DNA of 33,456 nt from Rhodocyclaceae bacterium UBA1310 (GTDB taxonomy: Bacteria > Pseudomonadota > Gammaproteobacteria > Burkholderiales > Rhodocyclaceae), in NCBI GenBank assembly GCA_002307175.1, contig DBTS01000108.1, forward strand, positions 1 to 33,456, given 5' to 3'. Shown piece after piece: positions 1 through 8,262 of this stretch (its first letter is position 1; each line of letters starts with the position of its first letter). Below the pieces are notes generated by a model, which saw only the letters and a list, made by a program, of their open reading frames with translations, was not told where the DNA came from and searched no databases. The position numbers and the translations under genes were made by a program.

Positions 1-266
1 GTGATCAAAAAACGCTCGCGGTGAGCCATGCGACAGCCTACGTCAATTGCAGCGGAGAGTTTTGCAAGAGGCTCAATTGTGACGGCTAATATCAATGCTT
101 TCTAAAGATCACAAAACCAAAAAGTACAAAATTTTAATTAAACTTTCAAACAAGGCAGCTTGTCCATACACTGCGGCGTATCTTGTCGCTTCTTGTATGC
201 AACAGGGCTAGTAATCCTGTCAGGTACAATGACGGAAGAGATTTTTAACGTGAAGGGAAAGCAAGA

Positions 267-563
267 ATGGTTTCTTTTCTGGAAATTCAGGAACAGATCA
301 AGGCGCTGCAGCAGCAGGCAGATGTACTCAAGAAGACGGAGCTCGACTCAGTCATTGCCGAGGTCAAGAGCAAAGTCCAGCAATACGGTTTGACTGCAAA
401 GGATCTGGGATTCGCCACTGCAGCCAAGAAGGGCTCACGTGGTGCAGTCGCCCCGAAATACGCGAAGGGTGAGGACACCTGGACGGGTCGTGGTCGTCAG
501 CCGAAGTGGGTGGCGGATCACGTTGCCGCAGGCGGCAAGCTTGAGGATCTGTTGATCAAGTAA
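267..563 (+). CDS. H-NS family histone-like nucleoid-structuring protein
   Basis: This is a 98-residue protein of the short betaproteobacterial H-NS class. The N-terminal half (residues 3-40) is a charged, Gln/Lys-rich helix suited to oligomerisation. The C-terminus carries the H-NS DNA-binding loop TWTGRGRQPKW at residues 71-81, whose RGR core inserts into the minor groove of A+T-rich DNA. The family silences A+T-rich, often horizontally acquired genes and bends the nucleoid. The ATG at 267 has a purine-rich GGGAAAG stretch upstream, and the length matches the family. It sits next to an integrase in the lowest-G+C part of the window, so it may belong to the integrated element rather than being the main chromosomal copy; that is inference. 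The family call is secure, but which paralogue it is cannot be told. Confidence 0.93.
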   Translation: MVSFLEIQEQIKALQQQADVLKKTELDSVIAEVKSKVQQYGLTAKDLGFATAAKKGSRGAVAPKYAKGEDTWTGRGRQPKWVADHVAAGGKLEDLLIK

Positions 564-579
564 CCGATGAGTCACTGAC

Positions 580-616
580 ACGCATTGGGTGCTCCGACAA
601 GAAGCGCTCAATGTGT
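580..616 (+). terminator. Strong hairpin downstream of the H-NS gene
   Basis: Two 14-base arms at 580-593 and 603-616 pair along their whole length as RNA, counting G-U wobbles, around a 9-base loop. The hairpin begins 17 bases after the H-NS stop codon. It lacks the run of U expected of a classical intrinsic terminator. It may therefore be a weak terminator or a structure protecting the 3' end of the mRNA. Confidence 0.45.
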
Positions 617-719
617 AACTAACCACTGGTTCGAAATTCTTGGGAAATACTAGTGCAGGATACCGAATAGCAGCATTTTTCCAGCCTTAGACAGTTAGTT
701 CCCCCTGTGTGAAGAATCT

Positions 720-2096
720 TCACTTGTAAAACCTGACAGGATCTTGTCCGATAGAGAGCAGATAGTCTTCCAGCATGGTCCTCTGTGGTTTCTCTGCCAC
801 TCCTTGACTGGCTTTGACACGATCGCGCAGCGCTGCCTCGCAAGCTACTTGGCAATAATACCCCCAAGCCTGCAGCATCTCACGCCTTTCCGTTGCAAAC
901 CCAGCACGGTTGTAAGCAGCTCGAACCCGATCAGCCTCCTTGTGAGCCAACGCCGCTTCAATCACATCAGGTCGGAACTTCCCTGCCTCGTTAGCCCAAG
1001 TGGAGGCAACAGCCCGCAAACCATGGATTTCCATTAGATCTGCAAATCCCCAACGCTTGCGCCATTCAGTCAACGTGGTTCGGTTCATATGGTCATGTGG
1101 CCGCCGTCGATTCGGGAAAAGATAGTCAGAGCCATCGATGATCGGTAACGCTTCCAACCGCTGAATTGCTTGCCTGCTGAGATATACCACATGAGGCTCT
1201 CTTGCCTTCATTCTCTCTGCAGGAATAGTCCATACACCGTTTTTGAGATCAAACTCTGACCACTTGGCGCCAATAACTTCGGCAGTGCGACACCACGTCA
1301 GAACCAGAAGCCACAACGCTGTCTTGGTTAGCAAATCACTACTTTCCGCCTCTTCGATAGCCAGCAAAAAACGTCCAAGCTCTTTGACTGGAAGCGCTTT
1401 CCTAGGCACAACTTTGCGGCTTGACTGATTCGGAAGCGATGTAGCCTTCGGAACTGGATTGCCCTGAACCAATTCAGCATCCAACGCCCATTCGAAAATT
1501 TGCTTGATATAGATACGGCAATGCGCCGCCGTGACGGGGGCCGACTTATCCAACACTAACAGCAACTCCCTCAATTCCTTACGAGTTATCTCCGCTATTG
1601 GACGACTGCCAATCTTAGGTAAAACATGCTTTGCCAGCATCTGCTCTCGATGCTTGAAGGTTCTGGCTGAAATCGTCTTCACCGTTGCGGACTGCCACTC
1701 ACTGCACAGCGCCTTGAAGGTATGAAGCTGTTTCGATTCTTCTTCTGCATGTATCCGGCGCAACTCGCTCTCTACATGCGCCAAAGGCTGGATTGATCGT
1801 TCAACCAACCAGCGAGCCGCGCGATGTGCCTGACGAGCACACTCAAGACTCACTTCGGGGAAACCGCCAATCGTAAGCGTTTGCTCCTTGTCACCAAACC
1901 GATAGCGATATCGCCAAGTCTTCGAGCCCGCCGGGCTGACGAACAAAAACAGGCCACCCCCATCCACCAATTTGGTTGGTTTGTCTCCTGGCTTAGCGTT
2001 GCGAACCTTTACAGCATTCAGCTGACGGGCAAAAGCATCCGCCGCCAATGACTGTGCAGATGCCAAAGAGAGAAGGATGGAAAAGGCGTTGTCCAT
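720..2096 (-). CDS. Tyrosine site-specific integrase (P4-type, DUF4102 arm-binding domain)
   Basis: This phage or island integrase catalyses recombination between attachment sites. From the ATG at 2096 it has 458 residues; an in-frame TTG at 2126 would add ten more, and neither has a good ribosome site. The N-terminal arm-binding domain contains LVDGGGLFLFVSPAGSKTW, typical of DUF4102. A SAM-like core-binding domain follows. The catalytic domain shows every expected residue, numbered from the ATG: Arg270 (CRTAEVIGAKW), Lys298 in the beta-hairpin, His358-x-x-Arg361 (HGLR), His385 and nucleophile Tyr395 (AAYNRAG). The gene appears intact. It reads away from fliE, and a tandem TATACCC repeat lies just upstream. 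No excisionase, other phage gene or tRNA is visible. The rest of the element, if any, lies left of the window or has been lost. Confidence 0.93.
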   Translation of the reverse strand: MDNAFSILLSLASAQSLAADAFARQLNAVKVRNAKPGDKPTKLVDGGGLFLFVSPAGSKTWRYRYRFGDKEQTLTIGGFPEVSLECARQAHRAARWLVERSIQPLAHVESELRRIHAEEESKQLHTFKALCSEWQSATVKTISARTFKHREQMLAKHVLPKIGSRPIAEITRKELRELLLVLDKSAPVTAAHCRIYIKQIFEWALDAELVQGNPVPKATSLPNQSSRKVVPRKALPVKELGRFLLAIEEAESSDLLTKTALWLLVLTWCRTAEVIGAKWSEFDLKNGVWTIPAERMKAREPHVVYLSRQAIQRLEALPIIDGSDYLFPNRRRPHDHMNRTTLTEWRKRWGFADLMEIHGLRAVASTWANEAGKFRPDVIEAALAHKEADRVRAAYNRAGFATERREMLQAWGYYCQVACEAALRDRVKASQGVAEKPQRTMLEDYLLSIGQDPVRFYK

Positions 2097-2127
2097 AGTG
2101 GGGGGTAGAGCAGTCGCGACGCTCAAT

Positions 2128-2151
2128 TATACCCGCAAGTATACCCACAAG
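2128..2151. repeat. Tandem 12-bp repeat upstream of the integrase (candidate arm/att site)
   Basis: TATACCCGCAAG (2128-2139) is followed immediately by TATACCCACAAG (2140-2151), with 11 of 12 bases identical. On the integrase coding strand these read as TGTGGGTATA-like decamers. Such tandem repeats next to integrase genes of this class commonly serve as arm-type binding sites or lie in the attachment region. Assignment as an att or arm site here is inference; the repeat itself is seen directly. Confidence 0.5.
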
Positions 2152-2248
2152 AGGATTGGATGCCGTTATACCGTAGAGGAGCAGATTAGATGTAGTTTTC
2201 TTACATTTCAAGCACTTACAGCACCAAACCAGACCCCCTTAGACACCC

Positions 2249-2566
2249 TCAGATCGACATGTTCATGATGTCCTGGTAGGCGGAGACGAGCTTGTTGCGC
2301 ACCTGGACCATTTGCTGGAAGGAGAGGTTGGCTTTCTGCAGATTGACCATCACATCCTGCAGATTGACGTCGGAGTTGCCCGAGGAGAAATCCTGTGCCA
2401 TCTGCTGTGCGGATTCCTGGGCTTGGCTGACCTGCTGCATGGCATTCTGCAATGCGGCGGAAAAATCCGCTCCGCCCGTGGCAGGGGTGGTCGTGTCTTT
2501 ACCTGCCGCCGCATCCGCGGTTGCACGCATCTGACCAACCATCTGCTCGATTGCACGAGTATCCAT
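2249..2566 (-). CDS. fliE: Flagellar hook-basal body complex protein FliE
   Basis: FliE (105 residues) links the MS-ring formed by FliF to the proximal rod and is among the first substrates of the flagellar export apparatus. It has the family's usual length of about 100 residues, a low-complexity Ala/Gln-rich N-terminal half, and the conserved C-terminal half NLQKANLSFQQMVQVRNK followed by LVSAYQDIMNMSI. The start is supported by a GGAG ribosome site about six bases upstream on the minus strand. It lies downstream of flrC on the same strand, separated by about 180 bases. A sigma-54-like motif at 2670-2686 has one base too much spacing to be convincing. The integrase lies directly beyond its 3' end. 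Confidence 0.95.
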   Translation of the reverse strand: MDTRAIEQMVGQMRATADAAAGKDTTTPATGGADFSAALQNAMQQVSQAQESAQQMAQDFSSGNSDVNLQDVMVNLQKANLSFQQMVQVRNKLVSAYQDIMNMSI

Positions 2567-2748
2567 GCCGGGCTCCGTATCTGTTCAGACACTAGAAGCA
2601 GTTTGCATGCCCGAACGGGTTTGCCGCCACTGCCACTGATCTGTATGGTGAATCTAGCAGGTAATCACGGCAAACGCGAGCGCCACTTGAGCCTGACAAA
2701 TGGTTCATCCCTGCACTCCCCCTGGGCATTCCCCGCGCAATCCCAAGG

Positions 2749-4176
2749 CTACTCCTCGATCCAGCCTTCTTCACGATACTGTTGCAGTTTGTAGCGCAGC
2801 GTCCGCTCGGAAATCCCCAGTTTTTCAACGGCTTTCTTGCGTGAGCCACCCACCAGACGCAGCACTTCGAGGATGTGCTGCTTTTCCAGATCGCGCATAT
2901 TGGTGGGAATACCTTCTGCCACCGCCACGGGGCTGCCAGCCGCGGCAAACACCGGCTGCATCTCGTTGCCCGGCACTGCAAACGCGGGCGCAGCGGGAGC
3001 AAAAGCTGGCGCATAGGCCGGCGCGGGCGCTGTCGGCACGCTGCCATCCCAGCCCGGCAGGCACAGTTTCACATCTTCGGCGACGATGGTGTCGCCAGCG
3101 GCGAGAATAAGGGCACGCTGTACGGTGTTTTCGAGCTCGCGGACATTGCCGGGCCAACGCCAGACGGCAAGAATTTCCGCTGCCCCGGCGGCAATTCTTG
3201 CCGTTTTGCCGATGCGTTCGCCGTGCCGGGCAATGAAATGCCTGGCCAGCGGCAGGATATCGGCGGGGCGCTCACGCAGACTCGGAATCTCCAGCGGGAA
3301 CACATTCAGGCGATAGAACAGATCTTCACGGAAGCGCCCGACCTGCACTTCGCGCAGCATGTCGCGGTTGCTGGTGGAGAGCACGCGGATATCCAGCGCC
3401 ACCGGTTTTTTGCCGCCGACGCGCTCCACTTCGCGTTCCTGGAGCACACGCAGGAGCTTGGCCTGCAGGCCCATGGGCATTTCGGAGATTTCGTCGAGCA
3501 GGATGGTGCCGCCCTGAGCCTGTTCGAACTTGCCTGCCTGGGAATTCTGCGCGCCGGTGAAGCTACCCTTTTCGTAGCCGAACAATGTGGCTTCGAGCAG
3601 GTTTTCGGGAATCGCCGCGCAGTTGATGGCTACAAACGGCCCGGTCTTGCGGCGCGAATGCTGATGGATATAGCGCGCAAACACTTCCTTGCCGGTGCCC
3701 GACTCGCCGGTAAGCAGCACCGTGGCATCGGTTTCTGCCACCCGTGCGGCCATGGCCAGCACGTTACGGGTGCGCGGATCTTCGGCAATCATGTCGCCCT
3801 GCAGCGGCGTTATCGTGGCATAGCGCCGCACATTTTCGAGCAGCACATTCGATTCGAACGGCTTCATGAGGAATTCGCAGGCGCCGCCACGCATGGCAGC
3901 CACTGCCTTGTCCACATCGCCAAACGCCGTCATCAGCAGCACGGGCAATTTGGGGTTGACGGTGCGGATGCGGGAGAGCAGTTCCAGGCCATCCATGGGG
4001 TCCATGCGCAGGTCGGTGATCACCAGATTGAAGGCTTCCTGCTCCAGTGCGAGCAGCGCTTCCTGCCCGTTGGCAGCAAGCCTCACGCGATGCCCGGCGG
4101 ACTCCAGGATCATGCTGATTGCATCACGCAGGGAGGCATCATCATCTACAACCAGAATATTCAGTGTTTCAATCAT
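2749..4176 (-). CDS. flrC: Sigma-54-dependent flagellar response regulator FlrC/FleR
   Basis: This 475-residue, three-domain NtrC-type activator is the cognate regulator of the adjacent kinase and is expected to activate class III sigma-54 flagellar promoters. The receiver domain (1-120) has the acidic pocket at Asp11-13, phospho-acceptor Asp55 and Lys105. The AAA+ domain shows Walker A GESGTGKE (157-164), Walker B ILLDE (225-229), the arginine-finger region RFREDLFYRLNVFPL (281-295) and WPGNVREL. The sigma-54 contact loop reads GSFTGA (204-209) instead of the canonical GAFTGA. An Ala/Pro-rich linker (about 365-420) leads to a Fis-type helix-turn-helix (about 430-470, SRKKAVEKLGISERTLRYKLQ). 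It overlaps the end of flrB by four bases, so the two are probably translationally coupled. FlrC rather than another NtrC-type regulator is inferred from position. Confidence 0.92.
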   Translation of the reverse strand: MIETLNILVVDDDASLRDAISMILESAGHRVRLAANGQEALLALEQEAFNLVITDLRMDPMDGLELLSRIRTVNPKLPVLLMTAFGDVDKAVAAMRGGACEFLMKPFESNVLLENVRRYATITPLQGDMIAEDPRTRNVLAMAARVAETDATVLLTGESGTGKEVFARYIHQHSRRKTGPFVAINCAAIPENLLEATLFGYEKGSFTGAQNSQAGKFEQAQGGTILLDEISEMPMGLQAKLLRVLQEREVERVGGKKPVALDIRVLSTSNRDMLREVQVGRFREDLFYRLNVFPLEIPSLRERPADILPLARHFIARHGERIGKTARIAAGAAEILAVWRWPGNVRELENTVQRALILAAGDTIVAEDVKLCLPGWDGSVPTAPAPAYAPAFAPAAPAFAVPGNEMQPVFAAAGSPVAVAEGIPTNMRDLEKQHILEVLRLVGGSRKKAVEKLGISERTLRYKLQQYREEGWIEE

Positions 4177-5303
4177 GGAAGTGCTCCGCTTGTCGCCAAG
4201 GCTTCCGGACTAGCCATCGGGATGGAAAGGGAAAATTCGGCCCCGGCACCGGGTGCCGAGTTCAGCGTGATATCGCCACCATGGGCGCGTGCCACGCCGC
4301 GCGCGATTGCGAGCCCCAGGCCGGTACCATCGGCGCGGGTGGTGTAGAAAGGTTCGAAGAGGCGGGTCTGCAGTTCGGAGGGCACACCACGGCCGTTATC
4401 GCGCACACGGAATACCACCTGCCGTTCGCAGATCGTGGCCGAGAAATCCACCCGGCCACCCTCGCCAACTGCCTGCAGGGCATTTTCAAGAAGATTGATG
4501 AGTGCGCCGGAGATTTCCTTGCGGTTGCCAAAGAGCATGCGGTCTCCGGCCTGACAGTCTGCGGAGAAGGCAATGCCGCGCCCGTGGGCCACCGGCTCGA
4601 TAATGATGGCAAGCTCACCGACCAGATCGCAGACGCCAAAGGATTCACGCCCCAGCGCTTCACCGCGGGCAAAGATGAGCATGTCCTGGATGAGCTTTTC
4701 CAGGTGCCGCAGGCGTTCAAGCGCCCGATCAGCAACCTTGGCACGTGCGGCGGCATCAAGCTCGGCATTGGCCATGTGGCCGGTATACAGAAGCGCGGCG
4801 GCCAGTGGCGTGCGCAACTGGTGTGCAAGGCTTGCCACCATCTCGCCCATCGAGGCGAGGCGCTCGTTGCGCGCCGTCTGCATACGCATGTTCCAGGCTT
4901 CGGTCACATCGTGCAGCAGGATGATGCGGCCCCCACGGGTATCCTGTGGAGTCTCGGAAATCGCGATGCGCAGTTTTTCGCCGTCTCTCGCCAGTAGGTA
5001 TTCTCCAGGCGTGTCGCTGAGCGTGAAGCGCTCCATCTGCCCTGCCCACAGAGTGCCCATCGGCACCGCTCCCAGCAGCAGCTTGGCCGCCCGGTTAAGC
5101 TGCTCGACGTTACCTCCAGCATCCACGAGCACCACGCCTGCCGGCAAGGCAGTCATCAGCTGGGTCAGGCGTTCGGTCAGTTCGCTCACCTGCCCCTGCA
5201 GGCCACTATAGGCCTGGGTCAGCTCGTCAGAAGCCCGCGCGAAGACCTGAAAGGCTTCAGCGAGGCTGCGAGCATCCATGGGAGGTGAGTTTTCCTGGTT
5301 CAT
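4173..5303 (-). CDS. flrB: Flagellar two-component sensor histidine kinase FlrB/FleS
   Basis: This cytoplasmic sensor kinase partners FlrC. An N-terminal helical stretch leads into a PAS-like fold (about 45-140), then a dimerisation/phospho-acceptor helix with ASLAHQLRTPLAAALLY, where His161 (from the ATG at 5303) is the expected phosphorylated residue. The C-terminal ATPase domain contains N-box NLLENALQA, G1 RDNGRGV, F-box FEPFYTT and G2 GTGLGLAIARG. No transmembrane segment is visible, which matches FleS/FlrB. The start is uncertain: ATG 5303 is preferred, GTG 5336 would add 11 residues, and ATG 5279 would remove 8; none has a strong ribosome site. It is the first gene of a leftward flrB-flrC pair, divergent from fliF. 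Confidence 0.92.
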   Translation of the reverse strand: MNQENSPPMDARSLAEAFQVFARASDELTQAYSGLQGQVSELTERLTQLMTALPAGVVLVDAGGNVEQLNRAAKLLLGAVPMGTLWAGQMERFTLSDTPGEYLLARDGEKLRIAISETPQDTRGGRIILLHDVTEAWNMRMQTARNERLASMGEMVASLAHQLRTPLAAALLYTGHMANAELDAAARAKVADRALERLRHLEKLIQDMLIFARGEALGRESFGVCDLVGELAIIIEPVAHGRGIAFSADCQAGDRMLFGNRKEISGALINLLENALQAVGEGGRVDFSATICERQVVFRVRDNGRGVPSELQTRLFEPFYTTRADGTGLGLAIARGVARAHGGDITLNSAPGAGAEFSLSIPMASPEALATSGALP

Positions 5304-5363
5304 GACTAAGCCATCACACTGCGCGATGCTTGGCACTTTAGTTCGCGGGGGGCGGCAGCACTC

Positions 5364-5397
5364 GATGGATAAGGCGGCAAAAACTGCCGCTTATCGA
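5364..5397. repeat. Inverted repeat between divergent flrB and fliF
   Basis: GATAAGGCGGCA (5368-5379) pairs with TGCCGCTTATC (5385-5395) with one bulged base, around a short A-rich loop. CTCGAT on the left and CGAG on the right extend the symmetry. It lies in the shared 5' region of two divergent flagellar operons. It could be an activator site or an RNA hairpin in either leader. No T-run follows, so it is not a convincing terminator. Confidence 0.5.
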
Positions 5398-5524
5398 GGT
5401 CTCAAACTTGCCGGGCAGCATCCACAATGCTGAGGTGAAAAAACCCAAAACCTGTTCGTGGCAAACGAGTGCTCCTTGATGACAAGGGCCCGGACAGGTT
5501 TCCAGCCCGAACGGAGCCTATTGC

Positions 5525-7234
5525 ATGGCCGATGAAGCGGAAGCCTCGCCCTCGCCTCCTTCCTCACCTGTCCAGGTGGTGATTGCCAATTTCAATAACC
5601 TGTCCCCGAAACAGAAAATGGCGGGCGGCGCGGCCTTGGCGTTGGCGATTGCACTGCTGGTCGGGGTGTGGCTGTGGACGCAGCAGCCGGAATATTCCGT
5701 GCTGTTCTCGAGTATCGATGAAAAAGACGGTGGCGCGATCATTACCGCGCTGCAGCAGCAAAACATCCCCTTCCGTGTGGAGAATGGCGGAGCCACCATC
5801 CTGGTGCCCTCGCAGCGGGCCAATGAACTGCGCCTGACCATGGCTTCCCAGGGGCTGCCGCGTGGAGGCTCCATCGGCTTTGAACTGCTCGACAACGAAA
5901 AGCTCGGGCAGTCGCAATTTCATGAACAGGTGAATTACCAGCGCGCTCTGGAAGGCGAACTGGCGCGCACCATCCAGTCGATCGGCTCGGTGGCTGGTGC
6001 CCGCGTGCACCTGGCCATTCCGAAGCAGACGGCTTTCCTGCGCGATGAGCAGAAACCCACAGCTTCTGTTGTGCTCGCCCTGCGCCCCGGCAGAAAGCTG
6101 GAGCCTGCTCAGGTGGCCGGCATCGTCAACCTGGTGGCGGCGAGCGTTCCTGAACTGCCGCCAGATCAGGTCAGCGTGATCGACCAGAACGGCAATCTGC
6201 TTGCCCGCCCGCCGAAGAACAACGGCGCACAGCTCGACGACACCCAGCTCGACTATGTGCACAATGTCGAAGCCGGCTATATTGATCGTATCCAGACCAT
6301 TCTCACTCCCATGCTGGGCTCGAACAATTTCCGCGCCCAGGTGATGGCCGATGTTGATTTCGACAACGCCGAGCAGACTTCCGAGACCTACAAACCGAAC
6401 CCGGCGCCGAACACGGCAATCCGCAGCCAGCAGACGGCAGAGAACATCTCCAACAATCCCGGCCCGGTCGGCGTGCCGGGGGCGCTGAGCAACCAGCCGC
6501 CAGTACCGGCGACGGCGCCAATCACCAATCCGGCGGTGCCGGCGAGTGCGCCGCAATCCGGCCCGGCAGCCGTGCCGCTGAATTCGAGCAAGACGGCGAC
6601 GACCAATTACGAACTCGACAAGACGGTGCAACACGTCAAACGCGCCGTCGGGCAGGTCAAACGCCTGTCTGTGGCGCTGGTCGTAAATCACCGGGCGGAA
6701 AAGGATGCCAAGGGTAACGTGAAGGCGGTGGCCCTCACCGAAGATGAAGTCCAGAAAATCACGGCCATCGTTCGCGAAGCCGTGGGCTACGACGAAAAGC
6801 GCGGCGATACCATCAATGTCACCAACACGGCATTCACGGAGGATGCGAAGGCCGAGGATCTGGCCCTGCCCTGGTACAAGGACCCGGAAATCATCGCCAT
6901 GCTCAAGGAGGGCGCGCGCTGGTTGGCCCTGGCTCTGGTGGTCCTGATCGTCTACAAGAAGGTTATCAAGCCATTGCTCAAGAGCGTGGCGCCGCCTGAA
7001 CCGGAAAAACCGGAAGAGGAAGACGAGAGTATGGAGCCGGCCATGGCGAACGAGGGAGAAGGCGAAGCTGGCGACGGACTGGATATTCCGCCAGAAGTGC
7101 TGGAACTGGAACTGGCAAAGATGAGCTACGAGAAGAAGCTCACCCGCGCACGCGACCTGGCACAGAAGGATCCGAGAGCCGTTGCGCAATTGATCAAGGA
7201 ATGGTTAGGAGGCGGTGGTGGCGAACGACATTAA
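5525..7234 (+). CDS. fliF: Flagellar MS-ring protein FliF
   Basis: FliF (569 residues) polymerises in the inner membrane to form the MS-ring on which the switch and rod are built. A cytoplasmic N-terminus is followed by a first transmembrane helix (about 33-51). Next come the periplasmic ring-building motifs of the YscJ/FliF family (PEYSVLFSSIDEKDGGAI and ARVHLAIPKQTAFLRDEQKPTASV). A Pro/Ala/Asn-rich variable insert (about 295-355) precedes a second transmembrane helix (about 463-478). The acidic C-terminal tail ends in the FliG-binding segment. It heads the fliFGHIJK run and its end overlaps fliG by about 20 bases. Mid-class sigma-54 control would be expected, but no sigma-54 motif with correct spacing was found in the 220 bases upstream. 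Confidence 0.97.
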   Translation: MADEAEASPSPPSSPVQVVIANFNNLSPKQKMAGGAALALAIALLVGVWLWTQQPEYSVLFSSIDEKDGGAIITALQQQNIPFRVENGGATILVPSQRANELRLTMASQGLPRGGSIGFELLDNEKLGQSQFHEQVNYQRALEGELARTIQSIGSVAGARVHLAIPKQTAFLRDEQKPTASVVLALRPGRKLEPAQVAGIVNLVAASVPELPPDQVSVIDQNGNLLARPPKNNGAQLDDTQLDYVHNVEAGYIDRIQTILTPMLGSNNFRAQVMADVDFDNAEQTSETYKPNPAPNTAIRSQQTAENISNNPGPVGVPGALSNQPPVPATAPITNPAVPASAPQSGPAAVPLNSSKTATTNYELDKTVQHVKRAVGQVKRLSVALVVNHRAEKDAKGNVKAVALTEDEVQKITAIVREAVGYDEKRGDTINVTNTAFTEDAKAEDLALPWYKDPEIIAMLKEGARWLALALVVLIVYKKVIKPLLKSVAPPEPEKPEEEDESMEPAMANEGEGEAGDGLDIPPEVLELELAKMSYEKKLTRARDLAQKDPRAVAQLIKEWLGGGGGERH

Positions 7235-8222
7235 CGAAGGGCTGGAAAAAAGCGCCCTGCTTTTGCTGACGCTGGGCACTGATGAAGCCGCCGAGGTGCT
7301 CAAGCTGCTCTCTCCACGCGAAGTCCAGAAGCTGGGCGCAGCCATGGCGCATATGTCGCCACAGCCACGCGAACGCGTCGAGAAGCTGCTCGAGGAACTG
7401 CAGTTGCACATTGCCAAGGGCTCGCAGATCGAGCCCGACGAAGAAGCCATCCGCCAGATGCTGACCAAGGCGCTGGGTGACGAGCGCGCCGCCAACCTGA
7501 TCTCGCGCGTGCTGCAGGGGTCGGATACGGCCGGGATCGAATCGCTCAAATGGATGGATGCGGCCACTGCTGCAGACCTCATCAAGAACGAACACCCGCA
7601 GATCATTGCGACAATCCTGGTGCACCTGGAGTTTGACCATGCCGGCGAAATCCTGCGCCACTTCTCGGATCGCCTGCGCAATGACGTGCTGCTGCGCATC
7701 GCCACCCTCGACGGGGTGCAGCCGGCAGCCCTCAAGGAACTCAACGAAGCGCTGACGCGGGTGCTCTCGGGCTCCGGCCAGAGCCTCAAGAAAGCCTCCA
7801 TGGGCGGCACCCGGCACGCCGCAGAAATTCTCAACTTCGTGGGTTCTTCGGCAGAAACGGCGATTCTCGACAATGTGCGTGAATACGACCCGGATCTGGC
7901 ACAGCGCATTCTTGACGAGATGTTTGTATTCGAAAACCTGCTGGATGTGGACGACCGCGGCATCCAGGTAATCCTGCGCGAAGTGCAGGGCGATCAGTTG
8001 GTGATCGCGCTCAAGGGCGCGGCACCGGAAATGCGCGAAAAGATTCTCAAGAACATGTCCTCGCGTGCAGCCGAAATGCTTCGCGAGGATCTGGAATCGC
8101 GTGGCCCTGTACGTCTCTCGGAAGTGGAGGCTGCACAGAAGGAAATCCTCAAAACCGCCCGACGCCTCTCCGAAGAAGGCCAGATCATGCTCGGCGGCGG
8201 TGGCGAGGATGCATTCGTATGA
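7218..8222 (+). CDS. fliG: Flagellar motor switch protein FliG
   Basis: FliG sits on the cytoplasmic face of the MS-ring, contacts the stator MotA through its C-terminal domain and transmits torque and switching. At 334 residues it matches the family. Visible landmarks are the N-terminal KSALLLLTLGTDEAAEVLKLL, the EHPQ motif (NEHPQIIATILVHL) of the middle domain, and the charged torque helix near LKGAAPEMREKILKNMSSRAAEMLREDLE. Two consecutive GTG codons stand at 7215 and 7218. The AGGAGG at 7207-7212 gives five bases of spacing to the second, so 7218 is chosen; 7215 would add one residue. The start lies inside the end of fliF, so translation is probably coupled. Confidence 0.97.
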   Translation: MANDINEGLEKSALLLLTLGTDEAAEVLKLLSPREVQKLGAAMAHMSPQPRERVEKLLEELQLHIAKGSQIEPDEEAIRQMLTKALGDERAANLISRVLQGSDTAGIESLKWMDAATAADLIKNEHPQIIATILVHLEFDHAGEILRHFSDRLRNDVLLRIATLDGVQPAALKELNEALTRVLSGSGQSLKKASMGGTRHAAEILNFVGSSAETAILDNVREYDPDLAQRILDEMFVFENLLDVDDRGIQVILREVQGDQLVIALKGAAPEMREKILKNMSSRAAEMLREDLESRGPVRLSEVEAAQKEILKTARRLSEEGQIMLGGGGEDAFV

Positions 8223-8262
8223 TCGGATTCATTATCACGCCAACCCATGAAGTGACACTCCC

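Noticed and set aside
629..642. tRNA T-loop-like GGTTCGAAAT next to the integrase
   Set aside because: No acceptor, D or anticodon stems can be folded around it, so it is not a tRNA attachment target.
709..723. Perfect palindrome GTGAAGA-A-TCTTCAC at the integrase stop codon
   Set aside because: It is short, without a T-run, and not repeated elsewhere in the window; it could be chance.
2670..2686. Sigma-54 promoter for fliE
   Set aside because: The minus strand reads TGGCGCTCGCGTTTGC, but GG and GC are 11 bases apart instead of 10.
2875..4347. A 490-codon open frame antisense to flrC
   Set aside because: It is a shadow of the sigma-54 activator gene; the composition is His/Gly/Gln-rich and no family is recognisable.
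5331..5346. Sigma-54 promoter TTGGCAC...GC upstream of fliF
   Set aside because: The -24 element is perfect, but the GC lies 11 bases away. A second candidate at 5459-5472 has a spacing of 9.
5564..7189. A 541-codon open frame antisense to fliF
   Set aside because: It has shadow composition (Arg, His, Gln-rich) opposite a certain gene, with no domain.
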